64,000 nt of DNA from CAZJCK01 sp964544635. Its GTDB lineage: Bacteria > Zixibacteria > MSB-5A5 > GN15 > FEB-12. The position numbers and the translations under genes are program-made. The DNA lies in contig CAZJCK010000007.1 of the NCBI GenBank assembly GCA_964544635.1, forward strand, positions 1 to 64,000. Direction: 5' to 3'. A model generated the notes under the pieces. The model was given only the letters and a program-made list of their open reading frames with translations. It did not search any database and was not told the DNA's origin. This document shows positions 16,456-24,962 of this stretch, in pieces (the first letter of the stretch is position 1; every line of letters starts with the position of its first letter).

Positions 16456-18409
16456 GGCACATACAGTGAGTAAATCGGAAACTGAGACGAAGAAGAAAAT
16501 TGAAGTGAAAAAGGCCGGTCATTCATACGACGCTACGCATATTAAAGTCCTGCAGGGGCTGGAGGCGGTACGGCGACGTCCGGCTATGTACATCGGCGAT
16601 GTCGGGCAGCGCGGCCTGCACCACCTGGTGTACGAAGTCGTCGACAACTCGGTCGACGAAGCGATGGCCGGTCAATGCGATAAGATCGTGGTCGAATTGG
16701 GTGAAGACGGTTCCGTGACCGTCACCGACAACGGTCGCGGTATCCCGATCGAAGAACACCCGGAACAGAAAGTATCGGCGCTCGAAGTTGTCATGACGAC
16801 ACTGCACGCCGGTGGTAAGTTCGATCACGATTCGTACAAGGTTTCCGGCGGCCTGCACGGTGTCGGCGTATCGGTGGTCAACGCCCTGTCGGAATGGTGC
16901 TGGGTCGAGGTGACCCGCGAAGGCAAGGTGTATCGCCAGGAGTATGACCGCGGCGCCGCCCGCGCCCGCGTGAGAGAAACCGGCAAGCGCAAGCAGAGCG
17001 GCACCCGCACCTGTTTCATGCCCGACAGCGAGATCTTCTCCAAAACCGAGTTCAAGTTTGATATCATCGCTTCGCGCCTCCGCGAACTGGCCTTCCTGAA
17101 CCAGGGCCTGAACATCGTCCTGAAAGACCAGCGCAGCGACAAGGAAGTGAACTTCCTGTACAAGGGCGGACTGTCGTCATTCGTTGAGTACCTGAACGAG
17201 AGTAAGACGCCGTTGTTCAAGAAGCCGATCCATTTCCAGAAGTCGCGCGACAATGTCGAGATCGATATCGCGATCCAGTACAACGACAGTTATGCCGAGT
17301 CGGTCTATTCATACGTCAACAACATCAACACTATCGAGGGCGGCACCCACCTTACCGGCTTCCGTACCGCCCTGACGCGCACCATCAACAACTATGCTGC
17401 GAACAACAGCCTGCTGAAGAAGAACGCCATAACGTTGCAGGGCGAGGATTCGCGTGAAGGTCTGACCGCCGTCGTGGCGGTGCGCGTCCCGGATCCGCAG
17501 TTCGAGGGCCAGACCAAAACCAAGCTCGGCAATTCCGAGGTCAAGGGCATAGTTGAAAACGCCACCAATGAGTTTCTTGGATCGTTCTTTGAAGAGAATC
17601 CGCCGGTCGCGAAGAAGATAGTCGAGAAACTGGTGCAGGCGGCAACCGCTCGCGAAGCTGCCCGCAAGGCAAAAGAGCTGACCCGTCGCAAGTCAGCGCT
17701 CGACTCCGCCGCGCTGCCGGGCAAGCTGGCCGATTGTTCGATCAAGGATCCGGAAGAATGCGAACTGTACATCGTCGAGGGTGACTCCGCGGGTGGCTCG
17801 GCCAAGCAGGGTCGCGACCGACGCTTCCAGGCTATCCTGCCGATCCGCGGTAAGATTCTCAACGTCGAGAAGGCGCGCATCGACAAAATCCTGTCGAATA
17901 CCGAGGTCCGGTCGATGATCACCGCGCTTGGCTGCGGCGTCGGCGAGGATTTCGATATCAGTCGCGCCCGCTACCACAAGATCGTCATCATGACCGACGC
18001 CGATATCGACGGTTCGCACATCCGTACCCTCCTGCTGACCTTCTTCTTCCGCTACATGCGGCCGCTCATCGAAGCGGGGTATGTCTACATCGCGCAGCCG
18101 CCGCTTTACCTGATTCGCCATGGCAAGCAGGAACATTATGTTTATAACGACGCCGAAAAGGACAAGCTGCTCAAGCAACTGCCGGATAAAGGTGTCAGCT
18201 TCCAGCGCTACAAGGGTCTCGGTGAAATGAATCCGGAACAGTTGTGGAGTACCACGATGAATCCGGAGGTTCGCACGCTTCTGCAGGTCTCGGTTGAGGA
18301 TGCCGCCGAAACCGACCACCTGTTCAGCGTGCTCATGGGTACCGAAACAGCGCCGCGCGCCGAGTTCATCCAGCAGAACGCCGAGTATGTGCGCAACCTG
18401 GATATCTAA
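16445..18409 (+). CDS. gyrB: DNA gyrase subunit B
   Basis: 654 residues, normal for the subunit. It supplies the ATPase and TOPRIM parts of gyrase, which with GyrA negatively supercoils DNA. Visible motifs: the GHKL ATPase region (VYEVVDNSVDEAMAG, TDNGRGIP, GGLHGVGVSVVNALS) and the transducer domain. The TOPRIM domain has EGDSAGGSAKQGRDR, PIRGKILNVEKAR and DADIDGSHIRTLLLTF. The C-terminal end reads QRYKGLGEMNPEQLW. An N-terminal extension of about 20 lysine-rich residues precedes the conserved DATHIKVLQGLEAVRRRP. The start lies inside the end of dciA, so the two are coupled. Very secure. Confidence 0.98.
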   Translation: MAPEAHTVSKSETETKKKIEVKKAGHSYDATHIKVLQGLEAVRRRPAMYIGDVGQRGLHHLVYEVVDNSVDEAMAGQCDKIVVELGEDGSVTVTDNGRGIPIEEHPEQKVSALEVVMTTLHAGGKFDHDSYKVSGGLHGVGVSVVNALSEWCWVEVTREGKVYRQEYDRGAARARVRETGKRKQSGTRTCFMPDSEIFSKTEFKFDIIASRLRELAFLNQGLNIVLKDQRSDKEVNFLYKGGLSSFVEYLNESKTPLFKKPIHFQKSRDNVEIDIAIQYNDSYAESVYSYVNNINTIEGGTHLTGFRTALTRTINNYAANNSLLKKNAITLQGEDSREGLTAVVAVRVPDPQFEGQTKTKLGNSEVKGIVENATNEFLGSFFEENPPVAKKIVEKLVQAATAREAARKAKELTRRKSALDSAALPGKLADCSIKDPEECELYIVEGDSAGGSAKQGRDRRFQAILPIRGKILNVEKARIDKILSNTEVRSMITALGCGVGEDFDISRARYHKIVIMTDADIDGSHIRTLLLTFFFRYMRPLIEAGYVYIAQPPLYLIRHGKQEHYVYNDAEKDKLLKQLPDKGVSFQRYKGLGEMNPEQLWSTTMNPEVRTLLQVSVEDAAETDHLFSVLMGTETAPRAEFIQQNAEYVRNLDI

Positions 18410-18420
18410 ACGACCATTCA

Positions 18421-18447
18421 CGGGCGGCCGTCTCGGCCGCCCGTTTT
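18421..18447 (+). terminator. Intrinsic terminator after gyrB
   Basis: CGGGCGGCCG-TCT-CGGCCGCCCG followed by TTTT, 11 bases after the gyrB stop and just before the next gene. Confidence 0.9.
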
Positions 18448-18457
18448 CTCTTCCGCA

Positions 18458-18970
18458 ATGATACGACTGTCATTCATCCTGCTCGCGATCATGCTGTTTA
18501 TTGTCGGTTGCGCTACCGTGCCGATGCAGATCGATTACGATCACGGTTACAGCTTCCGTGGTATTCAGTACTATACCTGGCTCGACAACCCGCCATCGCA
18601 ACAGAACCTGCTGGAGCGCAATACCGCCGTGGCGCAACAAATCGTGCGCAAGGTCAACGCACAGTTGCAGGCGCGCGGCTTCCAGGAAGTACCGGTCGAC
18701 AGCGCCGATTTCCTGCTGGCGTTCCATATCGGCTCGAAGGACCGCCTTCTCGTATCAGAAACCGGCTACTACTACCTCGAGTGGGGGAGTCGTTTTCACG
18801 ATTACCGTTACCACCAGGGGACCCTCGTGATTGATATCATCGATCCCCAGTCGCGCCGCCTCGTCTGGCGCGGCTGGTCGACCGGGGTGGTCGATCTCGA
18901 TCCCGAGTCGCTGCAGAATGAAGTCGATCGCGCCATTGAAAAACTGATGGCGAACTTCCCGCCGCAGTAA
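18458..18970 (+). CDS. DUF4136 family lipoprotein
   Basis: 170 residues. The lipoprotein signal has its cysteine at about residue 18 (LFIVGCATV). The mature part carries features of the DUF4136 family: an early YDHGYSFRGIQYYTWLDNPP segment, an ADFLLAFHIGSKDR middle and a GTLVIDIIDPQSRRLVWRGW core. These are usually outer-membrane-anchored proteins of unknown role. The start codon lies only a few bases after the gyrB terminator with little ribosome-site signal, so expression may rely on a promoter inside gyrB or on read-through. Confidence 0.8.
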   Translation: MIRLSFILLAIMLFIVGCATVPMQIDYDHGYSFRGIQYYTWLDNPPSQQNLLERNTAVAQQIVRKVNAQLQARGFQEVPVDSADFLLAFHIGSKDRLLVSETGYYYLEWGSRFHDYRYHQGTLVIDIIDPQSRRLVWRGWSTGVVDLDPESLQNEVDRAIEKLMANFPPQ

Positions 18971-19027
18971 ACTGTTACAGACACACAACTGCAACCCGAG
19001 TATTCTAACTCACTGGAGGAGACGATA

Positions 19028-19618
19028 ATGCGCTCTACGATGAAGTACATCCTGCTCGCACTGCTGGGTGCCATGCTGATGTCTGTCAGCCTGTTTGCTG
19101 CCGGCGGTGATGAAGAAAAAACCGAAGAGACCGATACCGACAAGCAGAAACAGGCTACCGAGGCTTACAACAGCGGCGTGAAACACGTCGAGAAGGCGCG
19201 CGAGATCCTGAAGAAGGGCGACTCGACCTACGCCTATAACTATCGCGCCACCTCCGACGCCAAGGCCGGCAAGGAGTACGAGCAGGCGGTTGACGACTTT
19301 CGGGCCGCCGTCGAACTCGATCCGGAAATGAAGCAGGCCTGGAACTACCTCGGCTACAGCCACCGCAAGCTGGGCAACCTCGAAGCATCACTCAGCGCCT
19401 ATCAAGAGGCCATCGAACTCGACCCCAACTACGCCCAGGCTCGTGAGTATCTCGGCGAAACGTATCTTGCGATGGGGCAGATGGACAAGGCGATGGAGCA
19501 GTACAACAAGCTCAAAGAGCTGGAGTCGCCGTACACCGATACGCTGAACATGGCGATTGAGTTGTACCGGCTGAAAGAACTGGATCAGAAGATGCAGGGC
19601 AGCGCGACAGGGAAGTAG
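19028..19618 (+). CDS. Secreted TPR-repeat protein
   Basis: 196 residues. The signal peptide is about residues 1-24 (from MKYILLALLGAMLMS, ending FAAG). A charged E/K/T-rich linker follows, then at least three tetratricopeptide repeats (from about residue 80: YEQAVDDFRAAVELDPEMKQAWNYLGYSHRKLGN; SAYQEAIELDPNYAQAREYLGETYLAMGQ). These make it a periplasmic protein-protein interaction scaffold. The ribosome site GGAGGAGACGATA is strong. It ends at a bidirectional terminator shared with the convergent gene at 19654. Partner unknown. Confidence 0.85.
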   Translation: MRSTMKYILLALLGAMLMSVSLFAAGGDEEKTEETDTDKQKQATEAYNSGVKHVEKAREILKKGDSTYAYNYRATSDAKAGKEYEQAVDDFRAAVELDPEMKQAWNYLGYSHRKLGNLEASLSAYQEAIELDPNYAQAREYLGETYLAMGQMDKAMEQYNKLKELESPYTDTLNMAIELYRLKELDQKMQGSATGK

Positions 19619-19640
19619 ATTCCCTGCGCTATCGATAGCG

Positions 19641-19668
19641 AAAACCGGCGAGCCTACTCGTCGGTTTT
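19641..19668. terminator. Bidirectional terminator between convergent genes
   Basis: AAAACCGGCGAG / CTCGTCGGTTTT with a 4-base loop, followed on the plus strand by CTTTTT. The loop contains the stop codon of the 19654 gene. Confidence 0.8.
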
Positions 19669-20148
19669 CTTTTTACCGTTACTTTCAACGGAATCTTCCA
19701 CGGACTTTGGTTCCGGCGGATTGATGACGTCTTCCGGGGGAGAGAGGCGCGGCCGGAAGACTCCCAGCCAGCGCTGGTACCACTTCCACTTCTTTTTTTC
19801 CTGCTTGTACCACTTCTTGAACGCCCTTTCCTTGCGCTGGGCAACCGCGTCCTTCTCTTCGATTTTCAACAGCAGGATTTCGATCGACTCGCGCTTTTCC
19901 AGCGCCGTGCGCATCGTGTTGTAGTCGGTAAAGTTGAACAGTGACTGCACGATCGGTTCGAAGAACACCATCACCTGCGAGCTGATGTAATTCAGGGGTT
20001 TGACCGACTCGAGGAAAAGTATGGCCGGAACAGACATACCCAGATCGATCGTCTTCTTCGCCACCTTATCAAGTACCGCGTTCTCTTCGGGCGAGAGGAT
20101 CTTCTCCGGGTCGTCCGGGAGCTGGTCGTCGCCGCCGAACAGGCTCAT
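19654..20148 (-). CDS. Conserved-looking cytoplasmic protein of unknown function
   Basis: 164 residues. It opens MSLFGGDDQLPDDPEKILSP. An amphipathic helical core (about 25-75) with APAILFLESVKPLNYISSQ resembles small uncharacterised proteins annotated only as hypothetical. A lysine- and tryptophan-rich stretch (about 105-128, KKWYKQEKKKWKWYQRW) and a charged tail follow. No signal peptide. Its start overlaps the stop of the PH-like gene by 4 bases (ATGA), so it is the last gene of the long leftward operon. The segment APAILFLESVKPLN could lie at the membrane surface. Function not assigned. Confidence 0.65.
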   Translation of the reverse strand: MSLFGGDDQLPDDPEKILSPEENAVLDKVAKKTIDLGMSVPAILFLESVKPLNYISSQVMVFFEPIVQSLFNFTDYNTMRTALEKRESIEILLLKIEEKDAVAQRKERAFKKWYKQEKKKWKWYQRWLGVFRPRLSPPEDVINPPEPKSVEDSVESNGKKKTDE

Positions 20149-20630
20149 GACTTCTCCTCGCGTTCGTCGTCGATACCGCGGATGTGCGACTTCACGTACG
20201 CGACCACCTCATTCCGATTATCGGCGAAGATCAGGTACATGCCGCGAAAGTTCTCCAGCCGCGACGGTTCTATAAACGGCGACAGCAGTACACCGTTCTT
20301 GTCGGGGTAATACGATCGAAACTGCTTCCACTCGCGACGGATGGTGGTGGTCGATGTCTTGATGCGCACCGCTTTGTCAGTCAGTATGAAACGCGTGGGG
20401 AGGTAGAACTTGGTCAGGGATGCAAACAGCACCAGCAGCGCCAGGATCCCGAACCAGAGCATGTCGGTGGCGTACCAGGCGAGAACGGCGCACAGGGTGA
20501 TGAAGATGCTGACAAGGATGGCTGCCCGCGGACGCCGCTTCATCGGGTGAGTCGTCCACTCGAACAGATTCCCTTCCTCGGCGATCTTCTCGCGCGTCGG
20601 GACAGCAGCAGCAGACTCCTTCTCGGCCAT
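20145..20630 (-). CDS. Membrane protein with bacterial PH-like domain
   Basis: 161 residues. The N-terminal cytoplasmic part has an EWTTHPMKRRPRA segment, then two close transmembrane segments (about 37-53 and 58-75). A beta-rich domain follows with FILTDKAVRIKTSTTTIRREW, the signature of bacterial PH-like (DUF304-type) domains. Such proteins sit in the cytoplasmic membrane with the PH-like part inside; their ligands are mostly unknown. The gene is coupled to the 19654 gene by a 4-base overlap and follows the 68-residue protein by 19 bases. Confidence 0.6.
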   Translation of the reverse strand: MAEKESAAAVPTREKIAEEGNLFEWTTHPMKRRPRAAILVSIFITLCAVLAWYATDMLWFGILALLVLFASLTKFYLPTRFILTDKAVRIKTSTTTIRREWKQFRSYYPDKNGVLLSPFIEPSRLENFRGMYLIFADNRNEVVAYVKSHIRGIDDEREEKS

Positions 20631-20649
20631 AGCAGGGAGTACGTGCGGG

Positions 20650-20856
20650 TTATTCAGGACGTTGACGGTAGCGTTCCTGCTTGACCGTCTCCATCATCTT
20701 CATCAGTTCCTGCGGCTCGAACACTTTCTTTTCGATCAGCAGGCGTACCAGCGCTTCCTGGGCCAGGTTATTGGAGAGAGCCAGTTCTTCGTACGTGACA
20801 TCACGTTCCTGGCCGCCCACCACCATCTTCAGGGCAACTTTCTTTTCTTCATCCAT
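20650..20856 (-). CDS. Small soluble protein, function unknown
   Basis: 68 residues from the ATG at 20856, preceded by AAAGGACC, which decides this start over one 6 codons upstream. It is helical and charged, with a conserved-looking core (YEELALSNNLAQEALVRLLIEKKVF) and no membrane segment or cysteine. Lying in line between the LpoA-like gene and the PH-like gene (gaps of 47 and 19 bases), it is probably translated as part of the same operon. No family recognised. Confidence 0.6.
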   Translation of the reverse strand: MDEEKKVALKMVVGGQERDVTYEELALSNNLAQEALVRLLIEKKVFEPQELMKMMETVKQERYRQRPE

Positions 20857-20903
20857 TGTACAGGGTCCTTTCACTGGAATCCGCGCGGTGCAGAAGAACC
20901 GTC

Positions 20904-22718
20904 CTATCCGTCGGTTTCGTCAGCTTCCGCTGCGGTCTCTTCCTCGACCGGAGGAGTGATCGTATCCTCGAGCGGATAGGCATCGTTGTTTTCGATTCGA
21001 TAAAGCGGCATTTCGATGTTCTCGCGATACTGTCCGAAACTGATCGTTCCGGATGCTCCGTGATAGCCGTTCACCCGCTTGAGGTACTCGATCAGGCTGC
21101 GACGGCCGCTCCATTCGTCCGGGAAACCGCGCCCCGCGAGGGTGACGGCATCGTACCCGAGATTGGCCAGGCGTTGCGGTTGCCGCGCGAAACGGGCATC
21201 GAACGCCGAGGCGAAGGTCAGGTACTTCTCCGACTGCTGCAACTGCAAGTGTGCCGACGGAAAGACTGCGCCGCGCGTGATGTCCGGCTCCAGCCGGTAG
21301 ACCGCCCGGTCACCCCAGCCATCGGAACCGAGCAACTGTCCGCGCACGTTGTAGAACTGGATCTGCGGCAGCAACAGGCGGATCTGGCTGGCCTCACCGG
21401 GGGCGTAGATGGCATCAACGTGTACCGGCAGGCCGTCAGTCTCGATGGTATCGCCACGCGTGTTTATAAAATAGGTCGAGTCGGGATGGGTGCCGAGGAT
21501 GATACTCTTGGCGTCGCGAATGAAGGGACCAAAATCGGTATCGCGCGCGCTGTAGTACTCGATGGCGACAATGGTGCCACCGTGGTATTCAAAGCGATCG
21601 ATAAAAGCCCGTGTCATGCGCAGGTGATCGGCAGTCGTCGGCGTAAACACGAATGCCGAATCGGCGTCCAAATGCTCGACAGCATACTCGGCCATCCGCA
21701 CGCCCTGCAACTCAACATTGGGGGAGAGCTGAAACGACGAAGTGGACAATCGCGTCAGGCCGGCCTGTGTCGCTGCCGGCGCAATGAGCGGGAGCTCGGT
21801 GGCGCGAATAACCGCCGATGCCACCGCCGACTCTTCGCTGGTCAGGGGACCGACCACCATGTGCACATTACCCTCGGACAGTTCAGCGGCGATACGACCG
21901 GCATCGATCGGGTCGCCCTTCGTATCGTACGGTTTAATTCGCACCGGCGTGCCGCGCTGACGGAGAATCTCGGCAGCTATAGTCGCACCGTTCATGATCT
22001 CTTCACCAAACGCCCGCAGTTCGCCGCTCAGCGGCACGGCCACCGCTACCGTCAGCTCGTTGGGTAACGTCGCGAGGTGATCCTGATACGATGACAGGTC
22101 GACATTACCGCAGCCCTCCGAAAGGCGGGCCGCCTGGTCGTGCTCGCCGCGCGACGCCAGCTCGCGCGCCACCAGCGCGATCGCACGACAGCGCTTGTCG
22201 CCGGGGAGATCATCGAACGACTCCCGGTTGATACTCAGGTTCCGCGCTTCGGCCAGCAGGCCGTTGATGGCTTCTGTCGTGAGACGATCCAGCCGGCTGT
22301 CATGCGACCGGGCGTATGCCTGCAGGTAGCTGCGCAGCGCTCGCCCTGATTGTCCGGCACGGTACTGGGCGTTGGCGAGGAAGTACCAGGCATACGGCAG
22401 TTCCGGTTTGTCGCGGTAACGATCGATGTAATAAGAGAAACTGGCCGTCGCCTCGGAAAAGCGGCCGGCATGATATTCGGACCTGGCGCGGTGAAAAAGG
22501 AACAGATCGGCCTGGGGGGAATTGCCGAACCGCCCGGTCAGCTCCTGAAAGGTACGCATCGCTTGAGCATACTGACCGTACTCGAGCTGCTGCTTCCCCT
22601 CGACGTATAGTTCGGCTGCTTCGGGCGGACTGATGCGTTCAGCCGCCGTCAGGCCCACAGTGCAAAGGAGCACCAGGATACATGCACCCGTCAGCCGTCG
22701 CAGGACCACGTCTGTCAT
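20904..22718 (-). CDS. LpoA-like protein: TPR region plus periplasmic-binding-protein fold
   Basis: 604 residues from the ATG at 22718; the frame upstream has no signal character, whereas this start gives a good signal peptide (about 1-24, ending TAAE). The N-terminal part (about 30-200) consists of TPR-like helical repeats (YGQYAQAMRTFQELTGRFG; YYIDRYRDKPELPYAWYFLANAQYRAGQ). The C-terminal part is a type I periplasmic-binding fold of the Leu/Ile/Val kind (VAVAVPLSGELRAFGEEIMNGATIAAEILRQ; MVVGPLTSEESAVASAV; LPLIAPAATQ). This TPR plus binding-protein order is that of LpoA/LppC penicillin-binding-protein activators, so a role in peptidoglycan synthesis is a fair inference. A free amino-acid-type receptor is the alternative. 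It begins 4 bases after the DUF151 gene. Confidence 0.7.
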   Translation of the reverse strand: MTDVVLRRLTGACILVLLCTVGLTAAERISPPEAAELYVEGKQQLEYGQYAQAMRTFQELTGRFGNSPQADLFLFHRARSEYHAGRFSEATASFSYYIDRYRDKPELPYAWYFLANAQYRAGQSGRALRSYLQAYARSHDSRLDRLTTEAINGLLAEARNLSINRESFDDLPGDKRCRAIALVARELASRGEHDQAARLSEGCGNVDLSSYQDHLATLPNELTVAVAVPLSGELRAFGEEIMNGATIAAEILRQRGTPVRIKPYDTKGDPIDAGRIAAELSEGNVHMVVGPLTSEESAVASAVIRATELPLIAPAATQAGLTRLSTSSFQLSPNVELQGVRMAEYAVEHLDADSAFVFTPTTADHLRMTRAFIDRFEYHGGTIVAIEYYSARDTDFGPFIRDAKSIILGTHPDSTYFINTRGDTIETDGLPVHVDAIYAPGEASQIRLLLPQIQFYNVRGQLLGSDGWGDRAVYRLEPDITRGAVFPSAHLQLQQSEKYLTFASAFDARFARQPQRLANLGYDAVTLAGRGFPDEWSGRRSLIEYLKRVNGYHGASGTISFGQYRENIEMPLYRIENNDAYPLEDTITPPVEEETAAEADETDG

Positions 22719-22722
22719 CACC

Positions 22723-23229
22723 TTACAGTGAGTATTTGCCGAAATCTTCGGGGTTGATCTTCTTGAGGCGTTCGCGCAGTGACTCCGGATCGGTCGGCAT
22801 TTGCGGCGGGTTCGGACCTTCGCCGGTTGATTCTTCCTGGCTGACATTGAACAGGTCCTCGTTCACGTAGATCGTGGCGCCAAACTTCAAGGCCAGGGCG
22901 ATCGAGTCCGATGGCCGGGCGTCGAGTTCAAACTCGTGACCGTCCGATTCCACATACAACCGGGCATAGAAGGTCTGCTCCTTCAACTCAGTAATCTCGA
23001 CCTTGCTGATGCTGGCATCGAGCCGGTCGACGATCGTCTTGAGCAGGTCGTATGTCATGGGCCGCTGCGGTTTCATACCCGACAACTCCATAGCGATACC
23101 CCAGGCCTCGGCATGGCCGATCCAGATGGGGAGGACCTTCTCAATGTTGAGCGGAGCGAGGATGACGACCGGTGAATTGGTGGTCATGTCCAGCGCCAGG
23201 CCTTCTATTTTTGCCTCAAGCAATTTCAT
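22723..23229 (-). CDS. DUF151 family (bifunctional nuclease-like) protein
   Basis: 168 residues. The core matches the DUF151/BFN family: VVILAPLNIEKVLPIWIGHAEAWGIAMEL near residues 20-50, then RPMTYDLLKTIVDRLDA and the signature ARPSDSIALALKFGATIYV. Some plant members have nuclease activity; bacterial roles are poorly known. A UVR-like domain is not present; the C-terminus is a charged tail (about 130-168). It lies 3 bases after rplI and 4 bases before the LpoA-like gene, hence a tight operon. Confidence 0.85.
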   Translation of the reverse strand: MKLLEAKIEGLALDMTTNSPVVILAPLNIEKVLPIWIGHAEAWGIAMELSGMKPQRPMTYDLLKTIVDRLDASISKVEITELKEQTFYARLYVESDGHEFELDARPSDSIALALKFGATIYVNEDLFNVSQEESTGEGPNPPQMPTDPESLRERLKKINPEDFGKYSL

Positions 23230-23232
23230 AGG

Positions 23233-23679
23233 CTATGACTGTTTCACCACCCACAGTTTAACATTCGCTGTTACATCTCTGGCGATGCGAATCGGCACGG
23301 TGTAGACACCGAGCACCTTGATCGGCGTTTCCAGTTCGATCGCCCGTTTGTCAACCACAACGCCCTGTTCCTCGAGCAGCCTGGCAATGTCGGCGTTGGT
23401 CACCGAACCGTAGAGCTTGTCTTCTTCGCCGACGCGTACTTCCATCGAAAGCGACAGCTTCTCGATCCGCTCCTTGACCACTTCGGCTTCGCGACGCTGT
23501 TTCTTCTCGCGAATTTCCTTCTGCTTTCGGACCTCATCAATAGCTTTGAGGTTGCCCCGCGTGGCCGGTATCGCGAGATTGCGCGGAATCAGGTAATTCC
23601 GCCCAAAACCGTCCTTGACCTCCACGGTTTCACCCGCATCGCCCAATTGCGGGACATCTTCTCGCAGAATCACTTTCAT
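23233..23679 (-). CDS. rplI: Large ribosomal subunit protein bL9
   Basis: 148 residues from the ATG at 23679, the normal bL9 start (MKVILREDVPQLGDAGETVEVKDG). It binds 23S rRNA at the base of the L1 stalk. The N-terminal globular domain is complete (GFGRNYLIPRNLAIPATRGN), followed by the long connecting helix and the C-terminal domain (VGEEDKLYGSVTNADIARLLEEQG). It sits in the usual rpsF-rpsR-(membrane protein)-rplI order. Confidence 0.97.
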   Translation of the reverse strand: MKVILREDVPQLGDAGETVEVKDGFGRNYLIPRNLAIPATRGNLKAIDEVRKQKEIREKKQRREAEVVKERIEKLSLSMEVRVGEEDKLYGSVTNADIARLLEEQGVVVDKRAIELETPIKVLGVYTVPIRIARDVTANVKLWVVKQS

Positions 23680-23717
23680 GGTATACCCTTTCACATATGT
23701 TTGCAAGCACTTTATTA

Positions 23718-24743
23718 TCAAGCAGATGCGTCGGCTGCGAGGGCACTCGCACGCCAGTCTTTGTAGCTGTCAACAAAGCCCAGCACCACCGCCGCAAAAT
23801 ATCCAATAATCTGTGAGATGAACAACAGCAGGTAAATTCCACCCTTCAACAGGCAGGATACCTGCAGCCGCCGCATGTAAAACTCCATCAGCGCGAGACC
23901 GCATACGGCATAATACACCGACAAGATCACCAGTGCATTGTCGGCAAAACGCGTCAGGGCGTCACCGCCCAGCAAACGCAGCACAATAAACAGCACCAGC
24001 GGCGCGGCGACATAAAACGGCACCCGCCACATCACAAAATGCTGCGCCGCCGTGTGCGCTTTGGCGTGACGGTTTATCCAGCCGGCATAGATCAGGTAGC
24101 CGATCGAAAACTGGGCCAGCGTCCCGAGGATAGTGAATCCCGGCAAAAGACGCACCAGGGCGCCGGTCAATACCGTCCCGGTTTCGACATTCTGCTGTAT
24201 CATCGACTCTGTCATTCCCATCGATTTCCAGCCTTCCCGCGCGTCTTCGAGGATCTGCCGGAAGTTCTCCTGCGCCGTTGCGGTCAGTTCCGGCACGATC
24301 GGCCAGTACTGAATAAGTGTCAGCACGGCTACCACCAAAGCGCCGGCAACATACACTCGACTCGGCTCAAGGCCGCGCCGGGTCAACCGGCCGCTCACGA
24401 AGCCCGCCAGGAGCATCACCAGCCAGCCGGTAACTATCAGCCAGGTACCGGACGCGCCCGAGGCGATCACGGCGGTGATGATACCCAGTGCTCCCGACCC
24501 CACCAATAACCAGGTGCGGCCATTGAAAGCAAGGCGGGCGATCATCGTGTACAGGTAGATCGTCAGGACATACACCACCATGGCGATGCCGATCGTCATA
24601 CCCGTCGAATCACCGGTGTTGCTGTGCAGCACCACCGCATACAGCGCCATTACCAGCGGCGGTACCCACCAGCGATAGCGTTCGGCCGCTGCCGGTGTCG
24701 GCTCACCGTGAGTCTCGCCCTTAGCGGTACGACTCACTCTCAA
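23718..24743 (-). CDS. DUF2232 (YybS-like) multi-pass membrane protein
   Basis: 341 residues with about eight hydrophobic segments and a cytoplasmic N-terminus. The family call rests on location and pattern: DUF2232/YybS proteins are often encoded between rpsR and rplI. The segment with LLPGFTILGTLAQFSIGYLIYAGW followed by a late WRVPFYVAAPLVLFIVLRLL is typical. The assigned start overlaps rpsR by 23 bases and lacks a clear ribosome site; a start slightly further in is possible. Function unknown; an inner-membrane transporter-like role has only been guessed for the family. Confidence 0.75.
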   Translation of the reverse strand: MRVSRTAKGETHGEPTPAAAERYRWWVPPLVMALYAVVLHSNTGDSTGMTIGIAMVVYVLTIYLYTMIARLAFNGRTWLLVGSGALGIITAVIASGASGTWLIVTGWLVMLLAGFVSGRLTRRGLEPSRVYVAGALVVAVLTLIQYWPIVPELTATAQENFRQILEDAREGWKSMGMTESMIQQNVETGTVLTGALVRLLPGFTILGTLAQFSIGYLIYAGWINRHAKAHTAAQHFVMWRVPFYVAAPLVLFIVLRLLGGDALTRFADNALVILSVYYAVCGLALMEFYMRRLQVSCLLKGGIYLLLFISQIIGYFAAVVLGFVDSYKDWRASALAADASA

Positions 24744-24948
24744 ACGCCATAATCGCGAGCACCCGGGCGCGCTTGATCGCGGTCGTTAAGGCCCGCTGAT
24801 GCCGCGCGCAGTTTCCAGTGATGCGGCGAGAGATGATTTTTCCGCGCTCGTTCGTAAACCGGCGCAGCAGACGATCATCCTTGTGGTCAATGTAATTTAT
24901 TTTGTTTTCGCAAAAGCGGCAAATCTTGCGACGTCGTATTGCTGCCAT
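24721..24948 (-). CDS. rpsR: Small ribosomal subunit protein bS18
   Basis: 75 residues, full length. It pairs with bS6 on the 30S platform. Typical sequence: RRKICRFCENKINYIDHKDDRLLRRFTNERGKI followed by SRRITGNCARHQRALTTAIKRARVLAIM. The CxxC pair plus a third cysteine indicates a zinc-binding (C+) form. It follows rpsF by 14 bases; there is no ssb gene between them. Confidence 0.97.
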   Translation of the reverse strand: MAAIRRRKICRFCENKINYIDHKDDRLLRRFTNERGKIISRRITGNCARHQRALTTAIKRARVLAIMAFESESYR

Positions 24949-24962
24949 TGGTCAATCCCTTC

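Noticed and set aside
20856..22067. 403-residue plus-strand frame over the LpoA-like gene
   Set aside because: Antisense shadow of a gene with clear domains; no ribosome site.
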